From NCBI GenBank assembly GCA_026014685.1, contig JAOZHW010000003.1:132220-196219 (forward strand): DNA of 64,000 bases, read 5' to 3'. The notes under the pieces are model-generated. The model worked only from the letters and a program-made list of their open reading frames with translations. It had not been told where the DNA came from and ran no database searches. Numbering within the stretch: the stretch's first letter is position 1; each line of letters starts with the position of its first letter. Positions 18,202-26,494 of the stretch are shown here, piece by piece. The stretch comes from Candidatus Bathyarchaeota archaeon. GTDB taxonomy: Archaea; Thermoproteota; Bathyarchaeia; Bathyarchaeales; Bathycorpusculaceae. The translations under genes were made by a program, and so were the position numbers.

Positions 18202-19107
18202 TTGGCTATGGAACGTTTTGCAGGTAACCCCATACTTAAACCCATAGAGGCGCATGCTTGGGAGTCAAGAGAGGTCTTCAACGCAGCCGCCGTCTACCTC
18301 GAGGGCAAAGTGCACCTCCTCTACAGAGCAATAGGCAACGACGGCATTTCACGGCTTGGCTACGCGAATTCTAAAGACGGCTTCACCATTGATGAACGGT
18401 TGCCGCAACCCGTTTTTGAGCCAGCCTTTGAAAGTGAAAAAGACGGCGTGGAAGACCCAAGACTCTCCTTGATAGATAAAAAGTTAGTCATGACCTACAC
18501 TGCCCTCTGCGAGTTCAAACACCTCCAATCCTATCAAGTGGCCCTAACAGACATCTCCGTGGAAGATTTTATCCAGAAACGCTGGAACTGGGGAACCCGC
18601 AGACTTCCGTTTTCGGGTATACGAAACAAAAACGCTGTGGTTTTTCCCGAGAAAATAGGCGGCCGCTATGTTATGTTTCACCGCATTGAACCTGACCTTT
18701 GCGTTGCTTACTCGGAGGATTTAGAGAAATGGTGCGATGTTATGTGTGTGATGAAACCAAGGGTTGTGGGTTGGGATAACTGGAAAATCGGCGTTGCAGG
18801 TACCCCGATAAAAACCAGTGAGGGCTGGCTGGTTGTTTATCATGGGGTGAGTGTGGAGAAGATGTATTCGTTGGGGTTGGCTTTGCTTGACTTGGAGCAT
18901 CCCGAGAGGGTGCTGTACCGTTCGAAGACTCCGATTTTGGTTCCTGTTGCTGATTATGAGCGCTTCGGCAAGGTGCCTAACGTGGTTTTCAGCTGCGGTA
19001 ACGTGGTTATAGGCGACCGCTTTTTCCTTTATTATGGCGGTGCAGACAGCGTGCTATGCGTTGCATCCATAAACTTCAACGAACTCCTCGCCTTAGTACA
19101 CAAATAA
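18202..19107 (+). CDS. GH130-family beta-mannoside phosphorylase/hydrolase-like protein (paralogue)
   Basis: 301 residues (TTG 18202, or 299 from ATG 18208, which is better spaced from the GGGGTGAG site). The same propeller signatures as the gene at 14439: NPILKP, EVFNAAAVY, LYRAIG, DGVEDPRL, AGTPIKT, VYHGV, YYGGADSVLC. The two paralogues differ enough in the loops (AFESEKDGVEDPRL against NHAERDGCEDPRL) to imply different chain-length or linkage preferences. Tenth base after the CBS gene, so co-transcribed with it. Confidence 0.92.
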   Translation: MAMERFAGNPILKPIEAHAWESREVFNAAAVYLEGKVHLLYRAIGNDGISRLGYANSKDGFTIDERLPQPVFEPAFESEKDGVEDPRLSLIDKKLVMTYTALCEFKHLQSYQVALTDISVEDFIQKRWNWGTRRLPFSGIRNKNAVVFPEKIGGRYVMFHRIEPDLCVAYSEDLEKWCDVMCVMKPRVVGWDNWKIGVAGTPIKTSEGWLVVYHGVSVEKMYSLGLALLDLEHPERVLYRSKTPILVPVADYERFGKVPNVVFSCGNVVIGDRFFLYYGGADSVLCVASINFNELLALVHK

Positions 19108-19108
19108 A

Positions 19109-20164
19109 TTAGGCTTTAATTATGTGGTAACCTGAAGCTTTGCGCAGCCGATTCATCACAGCTAAACCCAACCCCTCCGAGGGCACACCCTCAGCCAACA
19201 CAACATTCACCCCTTCAGCGTCAACCGCTCGCAACAAGCCAAACAGGTTCTGCGCTACCACTGCCAAGTTAAATCTGCTCCCAAGTGATTTTACAACTGC
19301 GGCTTGGTATCTGGTTTGAGTTTCATCAGTCGCCAACACCGCCACCTTTTTCCCCTCTGCACGGTAGGTTTGGGTTAACTCCACGATTTTAGCAGAAACC
19401 GCCTCGATATCGCCCTCTACCAGCACCACAGCGGCTTTAGGTGCATAATGCTTATGCCGCATACCAGGCGACCTTGCTTTTTCAGGCGGCAATTCCTGCT
19501 CAGCCACCACAAAGGGATGCAGCCGCAAATCGCTCAGAACTTTTTTGAGGGCTTCAAAGGGGGTTCCGCCGGGACGCAGTAGCGTCGGAGGGTCACGACT
19601 CAAATCAACCACTGTGGATTCTACACCGATGTTGGTGGCTCCGCCGTCTATTATGGCGTCTATGCGTCCGTTTAGGTCTTCGTAGACGTGTTGGGCGGTG
19701 GTTGGGCTGGGTTTGCCTGCGAGGTTGGCGCTTGGCGCCGCAATAGGTCGCTGACTCTGCTTAATTAGAGCGAGAGCGACTTTATGTTTGGGCATGCGGA
19801 TGGCGATAGTGTCTAAACCCGCAACCGAAACACTCGGCACCCTCTCCGACCGTTTAAACAGTAACGTAAGTGGACCAGGCCAAAACTGCTCCATCAACAA
19901 CTCAGCCTTTTTCGGCACCTCTGCCACAAGCGGATAAACCTCGGTAATGTCTGCTATGTGTACGATAGCGGGGTTATCTAGGGGGCGTTTTTTTGCTTTG
20001 AAAAGCCGCAAAACTGCCTCAGCGTTAAGGGCATCTGCGCCGAGTCCATACACGGTTTCTGTGGGGAACGCCACCAACCCGCCGTTTCGCAGGATGTCAG
20101 CTGCGGACTGGATTTTCGCTACGTCGGGGTTTTCTGAATCAACCTTTATGATTTGGGTTTTCAT
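19109..20164 (-). CDS. L-threonylcarbamoyladenylate synthase (Sua5 type)
   Basis: 351 residues, the two-domain Sua5 form. It makes threonylcarbamoyl-AMP from Thr, bicarbonate and ATP for t6A37 of ANN-decoding tRNAs, in concert with KEOPS. The N-terminal YrdC domain has FPTETVYGLGADA (about 35-47), KAKKRPLDNP and PSANLAGKPSPT; the linker PGMRHKHYAPKA leads to the C-terminal Rossmann-like Sua5 domain. Overlaps the upstream GNAT gene by 4 bp (ATGA), so translation is coupled. It converges on the GH130 gene with a 1-bp gap. Confidence 0.96.
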   Translation of the reverse strand: MKTQIIKVDSENPDVAKIQSAADILRNGGLVAFPTETVYGLGADALNAEAVLRLFKAKKRPLDNPAIVHIADITEVYPLVAEVPKKAELLMEQFWPGPLTLLFKRSERVPSVSVAGLDTIAIRMPKHKVALALIKQSQRPIAAPSANLAGKPSPTTAQHVYEDLNGRIDAIIDGGATNIGVESTVVDLSRDPPTLLRPGGTPFEALKKVLSDLRLHPFVVAEQELPPEKARSPGMRHKHYAPKAAVVLVEGDIEAVSAKIVELTQTYRAEGKKVAVLATDETQTRYQAAVVKSLGSRFNLAVVAQNLFGLLRAVDAEGVNVVLAEGVPSEGLGLAVMNRLRKASGYHIIKA

Positions 20165-20655
20165 TGGCGGCGCCTTTTCTGCTCCAAGACAACTGAGGTT
20201 TCAACTTGCCTCTCGGGTATGTTCCAGTATTTGTGAAGAAGCTTATTTGTTTCTTCCCTTGAGAGCAACACAAAACCGTGTTTTTGATAGAACCCAATCG
20301 CCCAAGTCGCAGCTTCCCAAGTGCCCACCAAAACCCGTTCCGTTTGGGCCAAGCTAAGCAGATAGTTGAGTAGTTTTTCCCCTAAACCTTTCCGCTGAAA
20401 ACGGGTTAAAGTGTAGGCATGCCTAATCAAGGTCACGTCGCCGACTGGTTGAATCCCCATAACTGCAGCTAACTCGCCGTTTTGTGTGATACCGTAGAAT
20501 TGGACACCTGACTCAATTTCCGCTCGGAGTTCTTCTTTTGGCATGTAGGGTTCTTTGTAGCAGTCCGAGGGGATTTTGCCTTTGTAGGCGACTGAGGCGT
20601 CGTTTATGATGGTGTAGAGGGTTTGAAAATCTGTGCTGGACAGCTTACGGATCAT
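20161..20655 (-). CDS. GNAT-family N-acetyltransferase
   Basis: 164 residues with the GNAT fold: motif A near TLTRFQRKGLGEKLLNYLL (Q/R-x-x-G-x-G/A acetyl-CoA loop) and motif B WAIGFYQKHGFVLLS. Substrate unknown; resembles small-molecule or amino-group acetyltransferases. Translation-coupled to the downstream Sua5 gene, which may hint at a tRNA-related or merely housekeeping grouping. No Shine-Dalgarno evident. Confidence 0.9.
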   Translation of the reverse strand: MIRKLSSTDFQTLYTIINDASVAYKGKIPSDCYKEPYMPKEELRAEIESGVQFYGITQNGELAAVMGIQPVGDVTLIRHAYTLTRFQRKGLGEKLLNYLLSLAQTERVLVGTWEAATWAIGFYQKHGFVLLSREETNKLLHKYWNIPERQVETSVVLEQKRRRQ

Positions 20656-20672
20656 CTATTTCACAGGCATGG

Positions 20673-21041
20673 TTAGATTGCAGTGGGTTCTCTGTTGTCT
20701 GTTTTGAGAACCTTTTCGATGAGGTGCATAAAGAACTCCTGCGCCTGAACCTCGTTGACGCGTTCCAAATAGACAGATACCATGGCGATTTTGCCTTTCT
20801 TTGCAGCCACGTACTCAGCGAACATTCGTGCAGAGATTATGTGTTTATCTCCGACTAGAACCTGTGAAGTGACGGAGCCGACTAAGTCGCGGGGTTTAGG
20901 TACCGCGATAGCCATGGTGCCGAGTTTATCCTCTTTCTCGCTTAGCATAATCATGATGCTGTTTTTTGCTTCAACGTAGACTGCCAAAAAGCGTGTGTCT
21001 TGCTGCTGTATTTCTTCTTTTATGACGTTGGCGCGTTCCAA
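20673..21041 (-). CDS. Conserved hypothetical protein, possibly proteasome-assembly-chaperone-like
   Basis: 122 residues from TTG 21041, supported by a GGGAG site just upstream. Alternating strands and helices (FLAVYVEAKNSIMIMLSE, GTMAIAVPKP, SQVLVGDKHIISARMFAEYVAAKKGKIAMVSVYL) resemble the small PAC3/4-like chaperone fold of archaeal proteasome assembly factors, but no signature residue secures this. Its leader contains the three-way-junction RNA candidate at 21125-21195. Lies 17 bp upstream of the GNAT/Sua5 pair and may head that operon. Confidence 0.55.
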   Translation of the reverse strand: MERANVIKEEIQQQDTRFLAVYVEAKNSIMIMLSEKEDKLGTMAIAVPKPRDLVGSVTSQVLVGDKHIISARMFAEYVAAKKGKIAMVSVYLERVNEVQAQEFFMHLIEKVLKTDNREPTAI

Positions 21042-21550
21042 TGTTGCTCCCTCTCGCAGGTTTATTGCGGCGTTCGCCCTTAAAAAGACTTTACAATCAG
21101 CATTCTCCTATGTAGGAGATTGGACTGGGCTTTGGATTTTTCCGGAGAAAGGAAAAACTGAAGATCCCATAGCTATTTTCAGCGCCAAAGCCCAGCCCTC
21201 ACATACATACTTAGTGATTTGCACTTATAATACTTTGCAGTTGCTTCTGGTTTTTCTATTTTAATTAATCTTGACCTAATAATTTTTTAACAAAAATACT
21301 TGTATTGCTGTCGTTGCTTCTGGTTTTGGCTAAGAATTCCTAAAACCATTAAAAAAAATTCATGAACTAAAAGAAATTAAAAACCAACACCCAATCAGCA
21401 CTTTAATAAAACAACTGATTGGAAGCGACTTAAGAATTTTATTAGCCACTTTTCGTTTTCGATTTTTTGATAAACCACAAAAACTATGGTAACACTCATG
21501 CATTTTTTTAATAAACTTTATTTAACTGTCATTGATTATTTGCAAGACCA
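21042..21550. other. 509-nt intergenic region with structured element
   Basis: Between a minus-strand gene and the Lrp gene. Holds an imperfect palindrome (21104-21119), a three-way-junction structure (21125-21195), a minus-strand TATA-like TTATAA near 21222-21235, a repeated GTTGCTTCTGGTTTT (about 21240 and 21312), and a + strand TATA-like CTTTATTTAA near 21518-21528 for the Lrp gene, which may be leaderless. The rest is AT-rich with no gene. Confidence 0.5.
21104..21195. ncRNA. Candidate structured RNA: hairpin plus three-way junction
   Basis: TCTCCTA-TG-TAGGAGA (21104-21119) is followed by CTGGGCTTTGG (21125-21135) pairing perfectly with CCAAAGCCCAG (21185-21195). The enclosed sequence folds into two hairpins: TTTTTCC/GGAAAAA (21137-21157) and CTGAA/TTCAG (21158-21182). 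On the minus strand it would begin the leader of the gene ending at 20673, about 25 nt after a TATA-like box; on the + strand it could be stand-alone. The layout is riboswitch- or sRNA-like; no known family is recognised. Confidence 0.5.
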
Positions 21551-22033
21551 ATGAAACCACTAGTGGATATAGACGAAATCGACGCAAAAATCCTCCAACT
21601 ACTCATCGTAGATGCCCGAACAAGCCTAAAAGACCTCGCAAAAAAATGCGGCATATCCTCCGTCTCCGTTCTCAATAGAGTCAAACGCCTCAAAAAATTA
21701 GGCGTCATAACAGGCGCCACACTTTTTGCGCCAATCGAAAAGTTCGGGTTAGAAATAGCTGCATCAATAGGAATCGAACTTGGCCCCGAAGCAAACATAG
21801 ATGATTTACTAAAGTTTTTCAGGGAAGAAACTGACCTGATGGAGCCCTCTGTCAGTGTAGGCAAATTTGACTTAACGGCTTTTGTCTGTGCAGAAAAAAT
21901 TGCATCCTTAAACGAAGAAGTGGAAACAATAAGAAAACAGCCCGGAGTTAGAAAAGTCATAGTGAACGTTTGGGCTGGAAGACCTAACACAAACATAGAA
22001 GACCTCGATTTAACACCCTTAAAGGACGAATAA
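21551..22033 (+). CDS. Lrp/AsnC-family transcriptional regulator
   Basis: 160 residues. N-terminal helix-turn-helix (DEIDAKILQLLIVDARTSLKDLAKKCGISSVSVLNRVKRLKKLGVI, residues 4-50), then the RAM effector-binding domain of alternating strands and helices. An Lrp-type regulator binding amino acids or similar effectors as octamers. Starts at ATG with little or no leader. Second Lrp follows 3 bp after the stop; the two probably form hetero-oligomers or act on related promoters. Confidence 0.95.
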   Translation: MKPLVDIDEIDAKILQLLIVDARTSLKDLAKKCGISSVSVLNRVKRLKKLGVITGATLFAPIEKFGLEIAASIGIELGPEANIDDLLKFFREETDLMEPSVSVGKFDLTAFVCAEKIASLNEEVETIRKQPGVRKVIVNVWAGRPNTNIEDLDLTPLKDE

Positions 22034-22036
22034 CCC

Positions 22037-22546
22037 ATGGACAAACTGGATTACCTGATACTTTCTGAACTCTACAAAGACGCTTCACTCTCATTTGTCG
22101 ACATCGCAGACAAAGTTGGCACAACACCCTACACTGTTAGAAGACGCTTTGAGAAACTAAAAAAAGAGGGCATCATATCCAAAACCGTCGTGTCGATTGA
22201 CCTCTCAAAATTAGGCTATCAAGGCAAAGCATTCCTCATGATAACTGTTGCTTCAAACAGTGACAAAACACAAACCATAAAGTACCTAAAACACCTCAAA
22301 AACACCTTGTTTGCAATCGAATCGATTGGACCCTGCGACGTCCTCTACATTGCACCAGTAACTGACATGAAAAGTGTTCTGAATTTAGTCAAAGAAGTCA
22401 AGAAGGCACCTAACGTGGAAAGGGTTGAATTTACCTGCATGAGCGAGGTCGATTTCCCGATCTGTGAAAACTTTGGCAAGGTCTTAAGTGCAAAGTGTTT
22501 AGCTCTAGCTAATGCCTGCCCCACCAAACCATCCAGTTCTGAATAA
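22037..22546 (+). CDS. Lrp/AsnC-family transcriptional regulator (second)
   Basis: 169 residues. HTH: KLDYLILSELYKDASLSFVDIADKVGTTPYTVRRRFEKLKKEGII (3-47), then a RAM domain (SKLGYQGKAFLMITVAS ... IGPCDVLYIAPVTDM). C-terminal tail with three cysteines (SAKCLALANAC, ICENF) is unusual and might bind metal or sense redox. Begins 3 bp after the first Lrp gene, clearly the same transcript; a T7 run follows the stop. Confidence 0.95.
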   Translation: MDKLDYLILSELYKDASLSFVDIADKVGTTPYTVRRRFEKLKKEGIISKTVVSIDLSKLGYQGKAFLMITVASNSDKTQTIKYLKHLKNTLFAIESIGPCDVLYIAPVTDMKSVLNLVKEVKKAPNVERVEFTCMSEVDFPICENFGKVLSAKCLALANACPTKPSSSE

Positions 22547-22548
22547 AA

Positions 22549-22560
22549 CATTTTTTTGCA
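22549..22560 (+). terminator. T-rich terminator after the Lrp pair
   Basis: Run of 7 T (CATTTTTTTGC) directly after the second Lrp stop. Confidence 0.4.
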
Positions 22561-22607
22561 GTCGCTTACCGTAAGCGATATAAACTGAGCACCCAAGTAT
22601 CGAAGCG

Positions 22608-23630
22608 ATGCTTGACCTCCTCACATGGCTGACACAAAACGCCCTAAACATCCTAGTCGCCATAGCCATGCTTACTCTCGCCATCGTTTTGGATTTAATC
22701 GTCGGAGACCCCTCACCCAACTACCCCGACCGCTTGCTGTTTAAACTGCACCCAACCGTGCTTATGGGCAACTTTATCAAGAAAATCGAGCCCCACTTCA
22801 AAAACCCCAACGCCAAAACCGAAAAATTCCTAGGCGCCCTGCTGGGTTTAACCACCATCGCAGCTTTCGCTGTTCCCACTTTTCTTGTGCTCTGGGCAAT
22901 CTACACTTACATGCCCTTTTACCTCAACATTCTCCTCTACGCCTTCATCGGCATCATTCTGCTCAAGATGACCATCTGCATTAAGCTGGAGACAGATTGG
23001 GCAAAAGCCACCGCCAAAGCCATAAACGCCGACGATGCAGCGGAAGCTAAAAAGTACAGTCACTTCTCACGCAGAGACAGCCGCAACCTCAACAGCAGCC
23101 AAATGGCCAGTGCAGTCATCGAATCCATGTCTGAGAACCTTATCGATTTCAAACTTTCCCCCATGATGTCCTTCGCACTCTTCGGCGTCACAGGCGCCAT
23201 AGCTTTCCGCGCAATCAACACCCTTGACGGTATGGTGGGCTTCAAAACTAAAGAACACATAAACACAGGTTGGTTCAGCGCGAACCTAGACAACTTTGTG
23301 AATTTTATTCCAACTCGGTTAACTGCCCTGCTTATGATTGTCGCCGCAGCGATACTGCGGATGGATGCAAAGAACGCGTGGAGAATCGCCCGCCGCGACC
23401 ACAAGAAAACACCCAGCCGCAACCACGGTTGGCCCATGGCCTCCGTCGCGGGTGCCCTGCGGGTTCAGTTGGAGAAACCGGGGCAGTACATTTTGGGGGA
23501 TGCGCAGGAGCCACTTAATGGCGACAAAATCTTGGGTGCATTGCGCATTAGGAATGTAACGATTGTTTTGTGGGGTTTGCTCTGTGTGGCTGTGTTGGTT
23601 GTGGTTCGGTTGTTCTTTTTGCCGATTTAG
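22608..23630 (+). CDS. cbiB: Adenosylcobinamide-phosphate synthase CbiB/CobD
   Basis: 340 residues, an integral membrane enzyme that attaches the aminopropanol (phosphate) arm to adenosylcobyric acid in B12 synthesis. Hallmarks: LIVGDPSPNYPDRLLFKLHPTVLMG near residues 25-50, HFSRRDSRNLNSSQMASAVIESMSENLIDFKLSPMM (around 145-180), NTLDGMVGFKT, and the C-terminal SRNHGWPMASVAGAL. Several hydrophobic helices. B12 supply matches the B12-binding radical SAM proteins in this window, one of which is the next gene (28 bp downstream). Confidence 0.97.
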   Translation: MLDLLTWLTQNALNILVAIAMLTLAIVLDLIVGDPSPNYPDRLLFKLHPTVLMGNFIKKIEPHFKNPNAKTEKFLGALLGLTTIAAFAVPTFLVLWAIYTYMPFYLNILLYAFIGIILLKMTICIKLETDWAKATAKAINADDAAEAKKYSHFSRRDSRNLNSSQMASAVIESMSENLIDFKLSPMMSFALFGVTGAIAFRAINTLDGMVGFKTKEHINTGWFSANLDNFVNFIPTRLTALLMIVAAAILRMDAKNAWRIARRDHKKTPSRNHGWPMASVAGALRVQLEKPGQYILGDAQEPLNGDKILGALRIRNVTIVLWGLLCVAVLVVVRLFFLPI

Positions 23631-23679
23631 GTCAAAGTATTAATCAAAGAAAGGGTAGTTGTGCCTAGAAGTGCCCTCG

Positions 23680-25128
23680 ATGCGTGTATGCCTCATCAAT
23701 CCACCAAGGATTCAACCTAAAGCTTGGGGGAAACCCAACGTTTTTCCACCCATAGTCATGGCAACGGTGGCAGCGGTTTTGGAAAAAAACAAACACGTCG
23801 TCAGCATTATCGATGCTCCAACTGAGGGCTGGGAGAACCTGCTGTCACTGGACGAATCGAAATACCGCGTTGGCTTAAGCGCAGAAACCATCGAAGCCCG
23901 CCTCACCGAATGGAAACCCGACGTGGTGGCGGTAGAGATTCCTTTTTCAGGCTGGTCAAAAACCGCCTACGAAGTGGTTTCCATCGCAAAAAATGTCAAC
24001 CGTGACATCGTGGTGGTGCTGTTTGGGCTGCATCCGTCATCTCGACCCGAAGACTGCTTAGAGAACGCGGATGTGGATTTTGTGGTGGTCGGTGAACCCG
24101 AAATCACTGTTGCCGAGTTGGTTGAGGCGCTTGAACAAAAAAACAAAGACTTCAGAAGCATCGATGGATTGGGTTTTAAAGAAAAAGGCAAAGCAGTTCT
24201 CACAAACAAGCGGGCATTCATCGAGGATTTGGATGTGTTGCCTCTTCCTGCACGGCACCTTCTGCCCATGGAAATCTACGCCCAAGCCGTCAAAGCCAAT
24301 CCGCTCCGTGGCGAAATAACCAAACCCAACACCATAGTCATCACCAGCCGCGGTTGCCCCTTCAACTGCGTGTTTTGCACTCACAGCCTCGTCTGGGGCA
24401 AAAAGTGGCGTCCACGAAGCGCCAAAAACGTCGTAGACGAACTGGAACACGTAATCAAAACCTACGGCATCAAACAGGTTGATTTTGCTGACGACAACAT
24501 GACTTGGGACCGCAAGCGTATGGAGGAGATTTGCGATTTGATTGTTGAACGTGGCTTGCGTTTTGAGTGGTTTACGCCTAACGGGGTTCGCGCAGACACC
24601 CTTGATGAGGCGTTGCTACGGAAGATGAAGCGGGCTGGCTGCAAAAAAATCCGAGTTGCCCCCGAATCAGGCGTGCAGCGGGTCGTCACCGAAATCGCCA
24701 AGAAGAGCCTTGACCTCAAAAAAGTTGAGGCGGCGGTTGTGGCTTGCAAGAAGGTCGGCATCAAAGTCGGCTGCTTCTTTGTGTTGGGGTTAATCGGTGA
24801 AACCAAAGCGGACATAGAAGAAACCATCCGCTATGCATACAAGCTCAAACGTCTCGGTGCGGAGAGTTTCATCTTTAGCATCGCGATGCCGCTGTATGGT
24901 ACAGCGTTCTATGAGCAGGCAAAGGCAGGCGGCTACATCAAGGAGGGGTTCTGTGATTATGCGTTGGCTGCGACTGAGCCGCTTGTGGAGACGCCTCAGT
25001 GGACGGCGGCGGAGATCAGCGAGTTGTGTATGAAAGCTAACGCCATAAACCGCACCGTAACCCGAAAGAAAGTGTTAAAGGTGATGCGGCACCCGTACAA
25101 GACGGCGAAGATGCTGCTCAAAAAATAG
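23680..25128 (+). CDS. B12-binding-domain radical SAM protein (second)
   Basis: About 482 residues from ATG 23680; an upstream TTG at 23659 is less likely. N-terminal cobalamin-binding region (MRVCLINPPRIQP ... VVAVEIPFSGW), then the radical SAM motif in SRGCPFNCVFCTHS (CxxxCxxC) and DDNMTWDRKRM barrel strands. The overall plan resembles the protein at 5012 but with low similarity, so a distinct substrate is likely. Family members methylate or rearrange carbon skeletons (for example lipid or cofactor methylation). Follows cbiB closely, suggesting use of the B12 made nearby. Confidence 0.9.
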   Translation: MRVCLINPPRIQPKAWGKPNVFPPIVMATVAAVLEKNKHVVSIIDAPTEGWENLLSLDESKYRVGLSAETIEARLTEWKPDVVAVEIPFSGWSKTAYEVVSIAKNVNRDIVVVLFGLHPSSRPEDCLENADVDFVVVGEPEITVAELVEALEQKNKDFRSIDGLGFKEKGKAVLTNKRAFIEDLDVLPLPARHLLPMEIYAQAVKANPLRGEITKPNTIVITSRGCPFNCVFCTHSLVWGKKWRPRSAKNVVDELEHVIKTYGIKQVDFADDNMTWDRKRMEEICDLIVERGLRFEWFTPNGVRADTLDEALLRKMKRAGCKKIRVAPESGVQRVVTEIAKKSLDLKKVEAAVVACKKVGIKVGCFFVLGLIGETKADIEETIRYAYKLKRLGAESFIFSIAMPLYGTAFYEQAKAGGYIKEGFCDYALAATEPLVETPQWTAAEISELCMKANAINRTVTRKKVLKVMRHPYKTAKMLLKK

Positions 25129-25130
25129 CT

Positions 25131-25418
25131 TTATTTGCCTTTTCTTGTGGCTAAAACCGCAATCACCGCTAAGTAGACAGCTATAACGCTAACCACGGTC
25201 ACTATCATCGCAAGCGATGTTTGGGGTTGGGGTTCTGTTTGAGGCGGTTGCATGGTGGCTGTTGCGGTTGCGTTTGATTCGGGTGGATTTGGAGACGGTG
25301 TAACAATTTCGGTGGGTGCTGGAGTGGCATCTTCTGCACCGCTGGCAACCTCAACAGCTACTACTTCCACTAATAAGAGCGTAAGGAACACGACTAAACA
25401 AACCACGCCTTTATTCAT
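25131..25418 (-). CDS. Small secreted Pro/Thr-rich membrane-anchored protein
   Basis: 95 residues: signal peptide (KGVVCLVVFLTLLLVEVVAVEVASGAE), a Pro/Thr/Gln-rich low-complexity linker and a C-terminal transmembrane helix with a basic stop (VTVVSVIAVYLAVIAVLATRKGK). The architecture is that of a short surface-exposed stalk. It converges on the radical SAM gene with 2 bp between stops. No domain recognised. Confidence 0.65.
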   Translation of the reverse strand: MNKGVVCLVVFLTLLLVEVVAVEVASGAEDATPAPTEIVTPSPNPPESNATATATMQPPQTEPQPQTSLAMIVTVVSVIAVYLAVIAVLATRKGK

Positions 25419-25562
25419 CCAACCACCAAAAAGTTATCTTGTTGAGGTTGGCTTTAGCTCTCCCTGCAGAACAAAACGTTCCACCACCAGAACACCCTTC
25501 AAAAGCAGCAAAGAAGCGGCATAAACGACAGCTAGAACCCAGAAGGACTCTTAACGATTTTT

Positions 25563-26438
25563 TTAAGCCTTCTGCTGTTTTTCAGCTTGAACTTCCTGAA
25601 GCATCTCCTTCATTTTTCTGGCATCCACATCCAGAATCGGCGACTCACAAATCATCGTCGGATGCATCCCAAAATCCAAAATCACCTCCGCCAACAACCG
25701 AAACTCCGGCCCAAACGCCTCTTCGTCGAGGGTGTGGTGCCGTTTTTCGCCTTGAGCGGTGAACTCGATTTTTGAGAAGTGACAATGCATACTTCGCAGC
25801 GTTTGGGTGCCAAGTTGCTCTTCGATTTTAATGGCGATTTTGCGCATGTCATCTGAGGTTTTGAATGATCCTTGATGCAGCGCATGCAGATGTCCCCAAT
25901 CCACGACAAGCTGGGTGTTTTCGACTTGCTGGTTTATGGCTATGATTTCATCTATGGAGCCCACTTGAAACTTGCGCCCCATCGTCTCAGGCCCCAACTT
26001 CACCTTCAAACCCTGCGCTTTCATTTCGGCGCTGACCTCTTTGAGGGCTGAGATGCAAGTTTTAAGGGCGTAGTCTTTTTCGAATTTGCCGTAGAAGCCC
26101 GTGTGGAAAACCATCACGTATGCGCCCATCCAGTCTGCGGCGGTTGCGGCGGCGATTAGGCGGCGTTTGCTGGCTTCGACTACGTCCCGTTTGCCTGAGA
26201 GGTTGATGTAGTATGAGCCATGCATACTTAGGCGGACATCGTTTTTGCGTGCTTCCTCGCCGAGTCGAATTGCATCTTGCTGTTTTATCTGCGGCTTCTC
26301 CCCCCAACGAACCCCTTGATACTCAAACGCGTCCAAACCCTCTTCCCGCAGCAACCTCGGCGTGTCAACTGTAGAGGCACCTAAGAGTCGAAACATGGGT
26401 GGTACACCTGCGGGTCCAAAACGGGTATGCTCAGACAT
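25563..26438 (-). CDS. AP endonuclease 2/endonuclease IV-like TIM-barrel protein
   Basis: 291 residues of the xylose-isomerase-like TIM barrel superfamily. Metal-binding segments like those of Nfo: HGSYYINL, FHTGFY, GPETMGRKFQVGS, DWGHLHAL, HCHFSKIEF...RHHTL and ICESPILDVDA. In endonuclease IV these His/Glu/Asp residues bind three Zn2+ and cut 5' to abasic sites. The fit to Nfo is good, but several archaeal paralogues of this family are uncharacterised, so the repair role is probable rather than sure. Confidence 0.82.
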   Translation of the reverse strand: MSEHTRFGPAGVPPMFRLLGASTVDTPRLLREEGLDAFEYQGVRWGEKPQIKQQDAIRLGEEARKNDVRLSMHGSYYINLSGKRDVVEASKRRLIAAATAADWMGAYVMVFHTGFYGKFEKDYALKTCISALKEVSAEMKAQGLKVKLGPETMGRKFQVGSIDEIIAINQQVENTQLVVDWGHLHALHQGSFKTSDDMRKIAIKIEEQLGTQTLRSMHCHFSKIEFTAQGEKRHHTLDEEAFGPEFRLLAEVILDFGMHPTMICESPILDVDARKMKEMLQEVQAEKQQKA

Positions 26439-26494
26439 GGAAGAGACCTTTACAAGTTAGGTCGCACTTCAATCATTAAGGCTTTCTATAAAAT

